DNA of 64,000 bases from assembly GCA_947499615.1 (NCBI GenBank), contig CANMOP010000001.1, positions 62,001-126,000 on the forward strand, in the 5' to 3' direction. The notes under the pieces were generated by a model that saw only the letters and a list, made by a program, of their open reading frames with translations, searched no databases and was not told the origin of the DNA. Shown piece after piece: positions 25,679 through 34,799 of the stretch; position 1 is the stretch's first letter, and every line of letters starts with the position of its first letter. Source of the stretch: RH-chloro-G1 sp003670575. GTDB lineage: Bacteria; Chloroflexota; Dehalococcoidia; UBA2979. The position numbers and the translations under genes were made by a program.

Positions 25679-26716
25679 ATGAACGAAGTCACGCACGGAG
25701 GCATCCAGCCCGCCGAGTTGGCCGCGCTGGGCATCGACCCGATCGATGTGCTCGACCTGTCGGCAAACCTGCACCCGCACGGGCCGCATCCACACGTGCT
25801 GCTGGCTGCGCGTGAGGCCGACATCCGCCACTACCCGGAGGCCGACGCTCACACGCTGCGTGACGAGATCGCCGCGCGCTCCCGCCTGGAACCATCGCAG
25901 GTGCTCGTCACGCCGGGTGCAACGGCCGCGCTGCATCTGGCGACGCGGGCGTTGCTCGCAGCCGGCGAGTCGTGTGCGCTGTGGCCGCCGACGTTCGGCG
26001 AGTACGCCTCGGCCGTCGATGCGGTGGGCGCGCACGCCGTCGAGTACCGCAGCGAGGCCCCGACATTCGAGGTGCGCACCGACATTGAGGCGGCACCGCT
26101 CGGCATCCTCTGCAACCCGAACAACCCGACAGGCGCCTACCTCGATCGGGCGGCCGTCGAGCGGATCGCCTCGCGCCTCGGCACGCTCGTCCTCGACGTC
26201 GCGTACGACGTGTTCGTAGATGGTGCATGGGACGCGGATGATCTCGTACGCGCCGGTGCGCCAGTGCTTGTCGTGCACTCCATGACGAAACTGCACGCAG
26301 CACCCGGCGTGCGCATCGGTTATGTCGCCGGACCGGCACCGCTGATCGCGAAACTGGCGAGGCTGCAACCCGCCTGGTCCGTCGGCGCAACGGCGCTGGC
26401 TGCGGGCCACGCGATGCTGGCGGTGGAGGAACCACAACGCTACGCCGCCCGCGAAGTGTCGAGCGTGCGGCGGCTGCTGGCCGACCGGCTGCGTGAGTCG
26501 GGCGTCCAGGTCACGGAGGGGCGCGCGAACTTCCTGCTCGTGCATGTCGTCAACGCACCGGCGTTCCGCCTTGCGCTCCTCCGACGCGACTTCATGGTGC
26601 GCGATTGCACCTCGTTCGGGCTGCCGGAGTGGGTCCGCATCGCGGTGCCGGTGGAGGTGGCGGCGCTGCGGCTGTTGCGCGCGTTCCCGGCTGCGCTGCA
26701 GGAGTCGCGCGCGTGA
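25679..26716 (+). CDS. cobC: CobC/CobD-type PLP aminotransferase-fold decarboxylase
   Basis: This 345-residue fold-type I PLP protein is related to histidinol-phosphate aminotransferase. Visible features: LDLSANLHPHGPHP near the N terminus, VTPGATAALHLATRAL, CNPNNPTGAYL, and the PLP lysine in HSMTKLHAAPGVRIGY. In this context it most likely makes the aminopropanol-phosphate linker from threonine phosphate. The assignment rests on its position between cbiB and cobQ. Confidence 0.82.
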   Translation: MNEVTHGGIQPAELAALGIDPIDVLDLSANLHPHGPHPHVLLAAREADIRHYPEADAHTLRDEIAARSRLEPSQVLVTPGATAALHLATRALLAAGESCALWPPTFGEYASAVDAVGAHAVEYRSEAPTFEVRTDIEAAPLGILCNPNNPTGAYLDRAAVERIASRLGTLVLDVAYDVFVDGAWDADDLVRAGAPVLVVHSMTKLHAAPGVRIGYVAGPAPLIAKLARLQPAWSVGATALAAGHAMLAVEEPQRYAAREVSSVRRLLADRLRESGVQVTEGRANFLLVHVVNAPAFRLALLRRDFMVRDCTSFGLPEWVRIAVPVEVAALRLLRAFPAALQESRA

Positions 26717-28227
26717 CCGCTCCGGTGTTGATGGTGCTGGGCACTGCGTCCTCGGTCGGCAAGTCGGTGCTGGTCACGGCGCTCTGTCGCATCTTTCGGC
26801 AGGATGGCTGGCACGTCGTGCCATTCAAGGCACAGAACATGTCCAACAACGCCGATGTCACCGCAGACGGTGGGGAGATCGGGCGGGCGCAGTCAGAGCA
26901 GGCCGCCGCCGCCGGACTGGCACCCACCGTCGCGATGAACCCCGTGCTGCTCAAGCCGCAGGGCGACCGGACCTCGCAGGTCATCGTCGATGGCCGCCCG
27001 GCCGGACTGCTGCGCTCCGCCGACTTCCTGACGAAGAAGGCCGAACTCTGGCCCGCCGTCGAGCGCGCTCTCGCATCGCTGCGTGCCGAGTACGAGCTCG
27101 TGATCGCCGAGGGCGCCGGCAGCCCCGCGGAAACGAACCTGCGCGCGGGCGACATTGTGAACATGCGCGTCGCGCTGCACACCGGCGCAACCGTCCTGCT
27201 GGTGGGTGACATCGACCGTGGCGGAGTGTTCGCGCACCTCGTCGGCACGATGGAACTGCTCACGCCCGAGGAACGCGCGCACGTCCGCGGCTTCGTGATC
27301 AACCGCTTCCGCGGCGACCCGTCGCTGCTGGCCCCCGCGATCGAGGACCTTGAGGCGCGCACTGGCGTCCCAGTGCTCGGCGTCGTGCCGTGGCTCGACG
27401 ATCTGCGCATCGCACAGGAGGACGCGGTCGTGCTGGAGCGCGCGGAGGCAGCCGCCGCCTCGGATGATCCGGCGACCGTCGATATCGCCGTCGTGCGCTT
27501 GCCCCGCATCGCCAACTTCGATGACTTCGACCCGCTCGCGGCGGAAGCCGGCGTCCGACTGAGGTACGTCACGCGGCCGGAAGACCTCGGTAGCCCGACG
27601 CTGATCATTCTCCCGGGGACGAAAGCGACCGTCGCCGATCTGGAAGCGATCCGTGCATCCGGGCTCGCCGACGCCGTGCTGGCGTGTCATCGCGCAGGCA
27701 CGATGCTGCTCGGCATCTGCGGCGGCTATCAGATGCTGGGCGAGCGCCTCCTCGACCCGCTCGGCGTGGAGGCACCTCCCGGCACCGAGGTGGCGGGGCT
27801 GGGGCTGCTCCCACTCACCACCACCTTCGCTGCGGAGAAGGTCACCCGCCGCGCCTCGGGCGTGGTCACGGCGAGTGCGGGGGCGTGGGCGGCGGCCTCC
27901 GGCAGCACCGTCGACGGCTACGAAATCCACATGGGGGACACACGCGGCGACGTGAGTCTGAGCCCACTGCTGCAGCTCGACGGCCACGAGGACGGCGCCG
28001 TCACGCCAGATGGCACAGTCGCCGGTTGCTACCTGCACGGCCTGTTCCACAACCAGGCATTCCGCCACGCGCTGCTCGGCGCGCTTGGCTGGGAGCCGAC
28101 GGCTAGCGATACGTTCGACCGCGAGCGAGAGTTCGACCGGCTGGCCCAACACGTGCGCTCCCACCTCGACGTGGAGCGCATCGTCGCGCTTGTGCGCGCG
28201 CCGCAAGGGGAGGCACGCAATGGGTGA
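26713..28227 (+). CDS. cobQ: cobyric acid synthase
   Basis: This 504-residue glutamine-dependent amidase adds four amides to adenosylcobyrinate a,c-diamide. The synthetase domain begins VLMVLGTASSVGKSVLVTAL, then VPFKAQNMSNNADVTADGGE, and the triad-type amidotransferase domain has LLGICGGYQMLG with Cys and GYEIHMGDT with His. GTG at 26713 overlaps the previous stop (GTGA). A longer in-frame extension to 26605 has low-complexity sequence and is rejected. Confidence 0.94.
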   Translation: MTAPVLMVLGTASSVGKSVLVTALCRIFRQDGWHVVPFKAQNMSNNADVTADGGEIGRAQSEQAAAAGLAPTVAMNPVLLKPQGDRTSQVIVDGRPAGLLRSADFLTKKAELWPAVERALASLRAEYELVIAEGAGSPAETNLRAGDIVNMRVALHTGATVLLVGDIDRGGVFAHLVGTMELLTPEERAHVRGFVINRFRGDPSLLAPAIEDLEARTGVPVLGVVPWLDDLRIAQEDAVVLERAEAAAASDDPATVDIAVVRLPRIANFDDFDPLAAEAGVRLRYVTRPEDLGSPTLIILPGTKATVADLEAIRASGLADAVLACHRAGTMLLGICGGYQMLGERLLDPLGVEAPPGTEVAGLGLLPLTTTFAAEKVTRRASGVVTASAGAWAAASGSTVDGYEIHMGDTRGDVSLSPLLQLDGHEDGAVTPDGTVAGCYLHGLFHNQAFRHALLGALGWEPTASDTFDREREFDRLAQHVRSHLDVERIVALVRAPQGEARNG

Positions 28228-28798
28228 CGCGTGGTTCGTGACCGGCGGAGCGCGCAGCGGCAAGAGCGGCTTCGCGGAGCGGCTGGCCGCGCAGAGCGGG
28301 CGCGCGGTGCTCTACATCGCGACCCTCGAGGCGCTCGACGACGAGATGGTGGCGCGCATCGCGCGACATCGAGGCAGCCGCCCCGCCGACTGGGCGACGG
28401 TCGAGGCGCCTCGCGACCCGTTGCGCGCGCTGCGGGCGGCCGACCCGGCGGCCTGCGTGCTACTAGACTGCCTGTCGCTCTGGGTATCCAACCGATTGCT
28501 CGACACGGTCGACACATATCCGACACCCGAGACACTCTCGACGCTGGAGCATGCGCTCGATGTCGAGGTCTCGGCGCTGCTGCAGGCCGCGGCTGACCGC
28601 GAGCCGCCGACGATCTTCGTCACCAACGAGGTGGGCAGCAGCCTCGTGCCGGAGACCGCGCTCGGGCGAGCGTATCGCGACCTCCTCGGCCGGGTGAACC
28701 AGCGCGTCGCAGCGGGAGCCGCGCGCGCGTGGTTGCTGGTCTCAGGCCGCCCACTGGAGCTGCCCAACGAACCCTCACCCCTCCCGCAATCCCAGTGA
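28220..28798 (+). CDS. cobU: adenosylcobinamide kinase / guanylyltransferase
   Basis: This 192-residue bifunctional enzyme phosphorylates and guanylylates adenosylcobinamide. P-loop FVTGGARSGKSGFAERLA, the guanylyltransferase His in IARHRGSRP, and the distal motifs LLDCLSLWVSN, VTNEVGSSLVPE and GRAYRDLLGRVNQRVA are all present. It overlaps cobQ by 8 nt. Last gene of the riboswitch-controlled operon; a strong terminator follows 46 nt later. Confidence 0.93.
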   Translation: MGDAWFVTGGARSGKSGFAERLAAQSGRAVLYIATLEALDDEMVARIARHRGSRPADWATVEAPRDPLRALRAADPAACVLLDCLSLWVSNRLLDTVDTYPTPETLSTLEHALDVEVSALLQAAADREPPTIFVTNEVGSSLVPETALGRAYRDLLGRVNQRVAAGAARAWLLVSGRPLELPNEPSPLPQSQ

Positions 28799-28843
28799 CG
28801 GGAGCAGCGGACCCGATCCGATATCTGTCTCCAACCTTTTTAG

Positions 28844-28873
28844 CCCCCTCCCCCTGAACGGGGGAGGGGGTTT
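28844..28873 (+). terminator. terminator of the cobalamin operon
   Basis: CCCCCTCCCCC (28844-28854) pairs perfectly with GGGGGAGGGGG (28860-28870) around TGAAC, followed by TTT. A run of five T precedes it on the plus strand, so it may also act for the converging htrA gene. A very similar structure occurs after holA (37985-38010). Confidence 0.7.
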
Positions 28874-28902
28874 CCAACCGGACGCTGCGGCACTCGTGGG
28901 CG

Positions 28903-30075
28903 TTAACGCCCGGTCCACTCCTGCAGCGTTGCGCTCACGTCGATCGTGCGATCCGAGCGAATCACCGTGAGCTTCACGGTGTCGCCGACGTTGTACCCAT
29001 CGATGATTCGCGAGAACTGGTCAGCAGATGTCACCTCGCGACCGTTGACGGCGGTAATGACGTCGCCGCCGCCGCCCAAGGCGGTGTTGGAGCCGGTCGC
29101 GCCAGCACGCAGTCCGGCCTTCTCGGCGGCGCTGCTGCGCGAAATGCTCGTGAGGTACACACCCTTGGTTGAGCTGATGCCGGCCTCCCGCGCGTTCAAC
29201 TCGTTCAGCGTGACACCAGAGACGCCCAGCTGTGGGTGCGTAATCGGGCGGCCGCCGATCATGTCGGGGATGAACCGCAGCGCGGTGTTCGAGGAGATTG
29301 CGAAGCCCACGCCGACCCAGACCGCCTGCCCCGTGGGGTTCTCGATCGAGGAGTTGATGCCGATCACCTCGCCGTTCGCGTTGAAGAGCGGACCGCCGGA
29401 GTTGCCGGGGTTCACCACGGCATCGGTCTGAATCACGGACCGGATCGGGCGGCCGGTGATCTGTCCTCCGGACTGACGGTTCAGCCCACTCACCACTCCC
29501 GTGGTCACCGTGAACTCCAGCGAGAACGGGTTCCCGATGGCGAATACCGGCTCGCCGAGGCGCACCTGATCGGAGTTCCCGAATGCCGCGGGCGACAGGG
29601 CGCTTTCCGGCAGATTGACGCGAATCACGGCCATGTCGTTGCCCGGATCCGATCCGATCACCCGTGCGCGCGTCAGCGTGCCGTCGGAGAACTTCACCGT
29701 GATCTGATCGGCGCCATCCACCACGTGATAGTTCGTCAGGATGTCGCCCTGGCGATCCAAGACGATGCCGGTGCCGAGGCCTTGCCCAGCTCGCACGCCA
29801 GGCGACGCGCCGGTGGTGACGTTGATGGTCACGACCGAGCCGCGAACACGATCGACGAGGTCAGGCAGACCGTCGAGCGTCGTGTTCAGCCGGGGCGCGA
29901 CGCCGGAGACCGGGATGGTGCCTCGAGACGCTGCCAAGCCAACCGCGGCATCGGAGGCCACAGACCTACCGGTCAGCGTTGCCGCCATCAGCGCACCGCC
30001 GATCATCGCCCCAACCACAAGCACGCCCGCGATGCCAGCGCGAATCCAGCCGCTCATCGAATGTCGTTCAGACAT
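28903..30075 (-). CDS. HtrA/DegP-like trypsin-type serine protease with PDZ domain
   Basis: This 390-residue membrane-anchored quality-control protease has an N-terminal transmembrane helix (about 9-32). The protease domain contains the full triad: His in LTNYHVVDGA, Asp in GNDMAVIRVN and Ser in VNPGNSGGPLFN. A C-terminal PDZ domain (about 285-385) includes GVYLTSISRSSAAEKAGLRAG and GDVITAVNGREV. ATG at 30075 has GGGAGG six nt upstream; the longer upstream open frame is not supported. It is divergent from a protease-like lipoprotein at 30319. Confidence 0.93.
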   Translation of the reverse strand: MSERHSMSGWIRAGIAGVLVVGAMIGGALMAATLTGRSVASDAAVGLAASRGTIPVSGVAPRLNTTLDGLPDLVDRVRGSVVTINVTTGASPGVRAGQGLGTGIVLDRQGDILTNYHVVDGADQITVKFSDGTLTRARVIGSDPGNDMAVIRVNLPESALSPAAFGNSDQVRLGEPVFAIGNPFSLEFTVTTGVVSGLNRQSGGQITGRPIRSVIQTDAVVNPGNSGGPLFNANGEVIGINSSIENPTGQAVWVGVGFAISSNTALRFIPDMIGGRPITHPQLGVSGVTLNELNAREAGISSTKGVYLTSISRSSAAEKAGLRAGATGSNTALGGGGDVITAVNGREVTSADQFSRIIDGYNVGDTVKLTVIRSDRTIDVSATLQEWTGR

Positions 30076-30318
30076 TGCCACCTCCCGGGTGCTCCACCGC
30101 CCACAGCTATTCTCGCGCGCGGGCATCAACAGCCGGTTGCACAAGTGTAAGACGCGTGCGAACGCCGTCCAGCCGGGCATACCCCGAATCGGCACGTCCG
30201 GGCGAGCCGCGCCCCAGCAGCCTGCCGCCCGCCGACGTGCTGCGGGCATCACGCTCGAGTGCCACCGACGCCGCCCGTGGGTAGCCAGCGGCGGGGGAGG
30301 CGCGTACCCTGCCGCACC

Positions 30319-31950
30319 ATGCCCGGGCGCTACTACCTCCTCGCAACATTGGTGTGGATAACTATCGCCGCGGGAGGCTGTGCCCGAGCGGCTGAATTGA
30401 TCCCGGGCCATGCCGCCGGGGGCGCCGCCCGCGTAAGCGTGACGCCCAGCCCGATCGCTGCACCGCCATTGTTGGCCCCGGGGACGTTGCGGCTCGCCGG
30501 CTCGGCGGGCGCAGGCACGCGTCAGGCGATCTCGGAGACAGACCTCGCACGCTCGGTCTACGCGGTGCAGGCGGCGGATGGCGAGGGGCCGAACGCCAAC
30601 ATCGTGCGCGCCGGGCAGGGCGTGTTGATCGACCGCCAACAGCAGCTGGTGCTCACCAGCTGGCTATTGGTGCAGCCAACGAAGGCGGACGCGACAGCGG
30701 CCTACACCCGGCTCATCGCCGGACCCGCCGCCGGTCCGTCCGGGCGGCCCGAGTTCCTCGCCACCATCGTTGCCGCGAATCCGCAGGCCGATGTCGCCGT
30801 GCTCCGCCTGACCGGACTGCGCGAGGGCGCCACACAACCACCGGGCGAACCGCAGGAGGCCGTGCTCGCGGACTCAACAACCCTGCGCCGAGGCGACCGC
30901 ATCCGCATGCTGGTCCAGCCGTCGTCGGATCGGTCGCAGCCGCTGCAGGTGACCAGCGCCTCGGTGGCCGGCTTCGCCGCGGAGGGCACCGAGGCACGCG
31001 CATGGCTCAAGACTGACGCGCGGGCGACATCAGCGGCGCTGGGTGCACCGGTGTTCGACCAGTCCGGGCAGCTGGTGGGCTTCGGCACACAATTGGCGCT
31101 GGACCCGGGTGCACCGGTCTCGCTCGTGCGCCCGGTTACCCGTGCCGTGGAGCAGATCGCGCAAGCCAAAGCGGCCGGTGCTGCCGCGCAGTTCGTCGCC
31201 GTCCTGCAACGCACGCCCTCGATCTCCGGAACGGCGCCCGGCTCCGCGGCTCGCGACGCCGCAGTGATCGGCCGGCCGGTGTTCGCCGAGAACGCGCTGG
31301 AACGCCCGGGTTTCCGCGACCTCTTCGACTACAAGACGGCGTTCCGCGCGGACATCGCGGAGTTGCACTACGAGTTCGCGGCGCAAGCCGTCCCGGCGGG
31401 CGCATTGGTGCAGGAGCTCTGGTACCTGAACGGCGTACTGCAGGATGCGCTGTCGTCGTCGTACTCCTGGAATCAGGGCCCCCTGGCGATGGTCTCGGAC
31501 AAGATGAGCAGCCCCAACGCGAAGGGCATCCCAAACGGGCGTTGGACCATAGAGGTATGGGCAGCCGGCACGGTCCGCGCCAGCTCCACGGTCTACGTCG
31601 GCGTGCCAGAGCCGGCCGCATCCGCCTCGAAGCCTGCGCTGGACGGATTCCGATTCGCGTCCAGCGCGACGTCGGATCAGCAACCCGGAGACCGACCGAC
31701 GCCCACCGCGCGCCAACTCCTCGCGTTCTTCAACTATCGAGGTGCGGCAACCGCCCGAACCGTCCGCTGGATCGCGCTGCGTGACGGCCGGACGGTGCAG
31801 CAGACCGGCCCGCAACCGTGGCTGGGTGGCGCGCAGGGCAACTGGTGGGTCGGCGTCGCCGATCCGGGAGGCGTGGGCGCGGGCAACTGGGAATTCCAGA
31901 TCTACTTCGACGACACGTTGGCCGGCAGCGGGCGCGTCGAGGTGCGGTAA
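30319..31950 (+). CDS. lipoprotein with degenerate trypsin-like protease domain
   Basis: This 543-residue secreted protein has a signal peptide and lipobox AAGGC (Cys about 23). Residues about 65-280 follow the layout of an HtrA protease: the position of the catalytic His block reads LTSWLLVQPT, the Asp block DVAVLRLTG remains, and the Ser block has become LGAPVFDQSGQLVGFG. His and Ser are therefore missing. Residues about 300-543 form a beta-rich region with WYLNGVLQD, GRWTIEVWAAG and NWEFQIYFDD, suggesting repeated beta-sandwich modules. It is probably a non-catalytic binding or scaffold protein. It is divergent from a functional HtrA gene. Confidence 0.6.
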   Translation: MPGRYYLLATLVWITIAAGGCARAAELIPGHAAGGAARVSVTPSPIAAPPLLAPGTLRLAGSAGAGTRQAISETDLARSVYAVQAADGEGPNANIVRAGQGVLIDRQQQLVLTSWLLVQPTKADATAAYTRLIAGPAAGPSGRPEFLATIVAANPQADVAVLRLTGLREGATQPPGEPQEAVLADSTTLRRGDRIRMLVQPSSDRSQPLQVTSASVAGFAAEGTEARAWLKTDARATSAALGAPVFDQSGQLVGFGTQLALDPGAPVSLVRPVTRAVEQIAQAKAAGAAAQFVAVLQRTPSISGTAPGSAARDAAVIGRPVFAENALERPGFRDLFDYKTAFRADIAELHYEFAAQAVPAGALVQELWYLNGVLQDALSSSYSWNQGPLAMVSDKMSSPNAKGIPNGRWTIEVWAAGTVRASSTVYVGVPEPAASASKPALDGFRFASSATSDQQPGDRPTPTARQLLAFFNYRGAATARTVRWIALRDGRTVQQTGPQPWLGGAQGNWWVGVADPGGVGAGNWEFQIYFDDTLAGSGRVEVR

Positions 31951-31971
31951 CCACCGCCTCGCCGGCACCGC

Positions 31972-33018
31972 CTACCGCAACCGCCCCTGCGCGTCGTACA
32001 GCGAATCGACGATGGTCGCGGTGAACGCGGTCGACGCGCTGCCCGCCGTCTTGAGCACGCCAAACTTCAACAGCGTCGCTTCCAGTGCATCCCACTGCTG
32101 CTGCGACGATCGCCCGATGCCGTCCGCGCGACGAGCCGCCGCGAGATCCGTCTCTAACAACGCGCGCTGTTGAGCGGGATCCGCCCCCGGTGCGTACTTC
32201 AGCGTCGCGGTCACCGCCTCGTCGACGTGATCGGCCGCGTACTGCGTGGCGCGCAGTGTGGCGCGTAGGAAACGTCGAACCATATCCGGATCGGCGGCCA
32301 CCGTATCCGCGTGCGCCAAGTAGGTCAGCCCGAGGGTCGGCACGCCGAGCTCTGCCGGGTCAAGCGTGCGGATCGCGACTCCTGCCTTGCGGATCGCGAA
32401 CGGCTCGTTCCCGAGGAAGACCGGGAACACCTCGACACCGCGCTCGATGAAGATACGCGGGTCGAAGCCGACCGCCTGTAGCCGCACGTCGTTGACGGTC
32501 AGTCCCGCAGTTGCGAGCAGCGCGTGGAACTCAGCGGTGACGATGCCGGCCTTGAACCCGACAGTGCGACCTCGCAGGTCTGCCGGCGTCTGGATGCCAG
32601 CGTCTGCACGCACCACGAATCCCTGGTCACCGCGCTGCCCGAAGAGCGCAACCGCCCGCACCGGCAGCCCATCCTCACGACGCCGTAGCACCTGCGGGCC
32701 GCTCGCGGTAGTGAATGCGACTTCCTTCGCCAGCAGCAACTTCAGATGCTCGTCCTGCCCGGACGCGTGGCGAATGTCGACGTCCAAGCCTTCCTCGGCG
32801 AAGTACCCGTTTGCTGCCGCGAGGTAGGCAGCGACAAAAGGCAGGTTCGCCTGCGGTCGGAACCCCGCCATGAATACAAGCTTCTGCACGGGCCGCGGCG
32901 TCGGCGTCGCACCGCTCGCTGTCGAGCTGGGCGAGGCCGCTTCGCGCGCCGGCGCGCTGCCACACGCTGCGGCAAGCAATGCCGCGACGATGCACACCAG
33001 CGATAGCAAACGTCGCAT
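31972..33018 (-). CDS. ABC transporter substrate-binding lipoprotein (NMT1/SsuA-like)
   Basis: This 348-residue lipoprotein has lipobox LAAAC and a Ser/Thr/Pro linker. The binding domain contains LPFVAAYLAAANGYFAEEGL and DLRGRTVGFKAGIV, the NMT1/THI5-SsuA type used for thiamine precursors, riboflavin, nitrate, sulfonates and similar small molecules. The substrate cannot be decided here. ATG at 33018 has GGGGAG seven nt upstream; GTG at 33024 is an alternative. It is co-directional with the permease and ATPase genes upstream. Confidence 0.85.
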   Translation of the reverse strand: MRRLLSLVCIVAALLAAACGSAPAREAASPSSTASGATPTPRPVQKLVFMAGFRPQANLPFVAAYLAAANGYFAEEGLDVDIRHASGQDEHLKLLLAKEVAFTTASGPQVLRRREDGLPVRAVALFGQRGDQGFVVRADAGIQTPADLRGRTVGFKAGIVTAEFHALLATAGLTVNDVRLQAVGFDPRIFIERGVEVFPVFLGNEPFAIRKAGVAIRTLDPAELGVPTLGLTYLAHADTVAADPDMVRRFLRATLRATQYAADHVDEAVTATLKYAPGADPAQQRALLETDLAAARRADGIGRSSQQQWDALEATLLKFGVLKTAGSASTAFTATIVDSLYDAQGRLR

Positions 33019-33045
33019 GCTCACTCCCCGACTCCGCCGTCGATG

Positions 33046-33822
33046 CTACACGCGCTCGGACGACTCATGCCAGAACAGCAGCCGACGTTCCAAGAGCGCG
33101 AGCAGTGCAGTGAGGCCAATCGCCATCGATGCCAGCACAACCACCGCCGCGAACAGTGCTGCGGTGTCGAGGTCGCCGTTCGCGATCAAGATCACTTGCC
33201 CGATCCCGCCGTCGCCAGCCATCCACTCCGCCACGACCGCACCGATGATGCACAGCGGGACACTGATGCGCAGTGCGGCGAACACGTACGGCAACGAGGC
33301 GGGCAACCGCAGCATACGGAACACCTGCAACGGAGTCGCGTGCAGCGTTCGCATGAAATCGTGCGCGGCCGGGTCGACGGAGCGCAGGCCGGTCACCGCG
33401 TTCACCAGCATCGGGAAGAACGTGATCAGCGCCGCCACCAACATCTTTGGCAGTGTGCCGAAGCCAAACCAGATGATGAACAGCGGCGCAACCGCCACCA
33501 CCGGCGTCACCTTCACCAGCAGCGCCAGCGGGTAGAGCGCGCGCTCCAGCGGCCGGGAGTGTGCCATCGCCACCGCCAGCACGAACGCGGCCCCCGAGCC
33601 GAGCAGCAGCCCGCCCAGCGCCTCGACCATCGAGGTGCGGGCAGCCAGCGCGTAACGCGCAGGGTCGGCGGTGAACGCCCGCACGATGGCGCTGGGCGCA
33701 GGCACCAGGTACGCGGGCACCTCGCGCACGGCAACCCACGCCTCCCACGCGACGATCGCGATGAACGCCGCCAGCACTGGCGGCAGCCCGACTCGCACCC
33801 ATCGTGCGGCGCGACTGCTCAT
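33046..33822 (-). CDS. ABC transporter permease (SsuC/TauC family)
   Basis: This 258-residue permease has six predicted transmembrane helices. The coupling motif is in FMRTLHATPLQVFRMLRLPA (EAA-like loop), and AVVAEWMAGDGGIGQVI is typical of SsuC/ThiX permeases. ATG at 33822 overlaps the ATPase stop (ATGA). The N-terminal extension of the open frame beyond this is antisense-like sequence inside the ATPase gene. Confidence 0.9.
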   Translation of the reverse strand: MSSRAARWVRVGLPPVLAAFIAIVAWEAWVAVREVPAYLVPAPSAIVRAFTADPARYALAARTSMVEALGGLLLGSGAAFVLAVAMAHSRPLERALYPLALLVKVTPVVAVAPLFIIWFGFGTLPKMLVAALITFFPMLVNAVTGLRSVDPAAHDFMRTLHATPLQVFRMLRLPASLPYVFAALRISVPLCIIGAVVAEWMAGDGGIGQVILIANGDLDTAALFAAVVVLASMAIGLTALLALLERRLLFWHESSERV

Positions 33823-34643
33823 GCCGGATCGCCGGTCGAGTGCGCCGTCGATGTACTCGGCGCGCCCAACGCTGCCCGGATGCGGTGCACGTACGCGGCA
33901 AACGACGGGGCTTCCTGCGCTGCAAGCGTGCGCGGCCGAGGCAGGTCGATCGGCACCTCGTCCACCATGTGACCCGGCGAGGCGCTCATTACCAGCACGC
34001 GATCCGACAGCAGCACCGCCTCCCGGATCGAGTGCGTCACGAAGAGCACGGAAGCACGCTGCTGCTCCCAGAGCGACAGCAACTCGAGACACAGCTCCTC
34101 GCGCGACAGCTCATCGAGGGCGCCGAACGGCTCGTCCATGAGCAGCAGCCGCGGCCGGTGTACCAACGCACGAGCCAGCGCGACGCGTTGCCGCATGCCG
34201 CCGGACAGCTGGTGCGGATAGGCCGCGGCGAATCGCTCCAGTCCGACGCGCTGCACCAGCGCGCGCGCTGCCTCGGCGATTCCGCCCAACGTACCGCGCG
34301 GGGGCCCACCGGTGAGTTCCAGCGGCAGCGCGACGTTGGCCTCGACGGTCCGCCACGGCAGCAGCCCGGGATCCTGCGACACCAGGCCAAGCACATGAGC
34401 CGCGCACGCCTGCGAGGCGGTGCCGCCCAACACCTCCACCGTGCCGGGAGATGTCGCGATCAGTCCGGCCCCGGCCCGCAGCAGCGTCGACTTCCCACAA
34501 CCGCTCGGCCCGACAATTGAGACGAACTCGCCCGCCGCGAGTCGCAACTCCGCGCCGTCCAGCGCCAGCAGCCCGCCTGCCTCGCCCTCATACCGATGCA
34601 CGAGCCCACGCACGACGAGCGCGGGGGCAGTGGTCACGGGCAT
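33819..34643 (-). CDS. ABC transporter ATP-binding protein (SsuB/TauB family)
   Basis: This 274-residue ATPase has Walker A SIVGPSGCGKSTLLRAGAG, Q-loop LVSQDPGLLPWRT, signature LSGGMRQRVALARAL, Walker B LLLMDEPFGALD and His in VTHSIREAVLL. The DPGLLPW sequence is characteristic of the nitrate/sulfonate/taurine ATPase group. ATG at 34643 lacks a clear Shine-Dalgarno; GTG at 34637 is possible. It is the first gene of the three-gene importer operon. Confidence 0.9.
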   Translation of the reverse strand: MPVTTAPALVVRGLVHRYEGEAGGLLALDGAELRLAAGEFVSIVGPSGCGKSTLLRAGAGLIATSPGTVEVLGGTASQACAAHVLGLVSQDPGLLPWRTVEANVALPLELTGGPPRGTLGGIAEAARALVQRVGLERFAAAYPHQLSGGMRQRVALARALVHRPRLLLMDEPFGALDELSREELCLELLSLWEQQRASVLFVTHSIREAVLLSDRVLVMSASPGHMVDEVPIDLPRPRTLAAQEAPSFAAYVHRIRAALGAPSTSTAHSTGDPA

Positions 34644-34799
34644 CGAGGTGTCGACATTGCTACTCCGCAGTCCAGCGTGAGGCGACGCGGCTGTGTGGTG
34701 CGCGGGCTTGCCGCCCCCGGCCATCCGCCCGTACGCTGGCGGCCTCGCAGCCCATTGTACGGATGAGCCAGCACGAATGAGCCCAGCCAGGGAGCCGTC

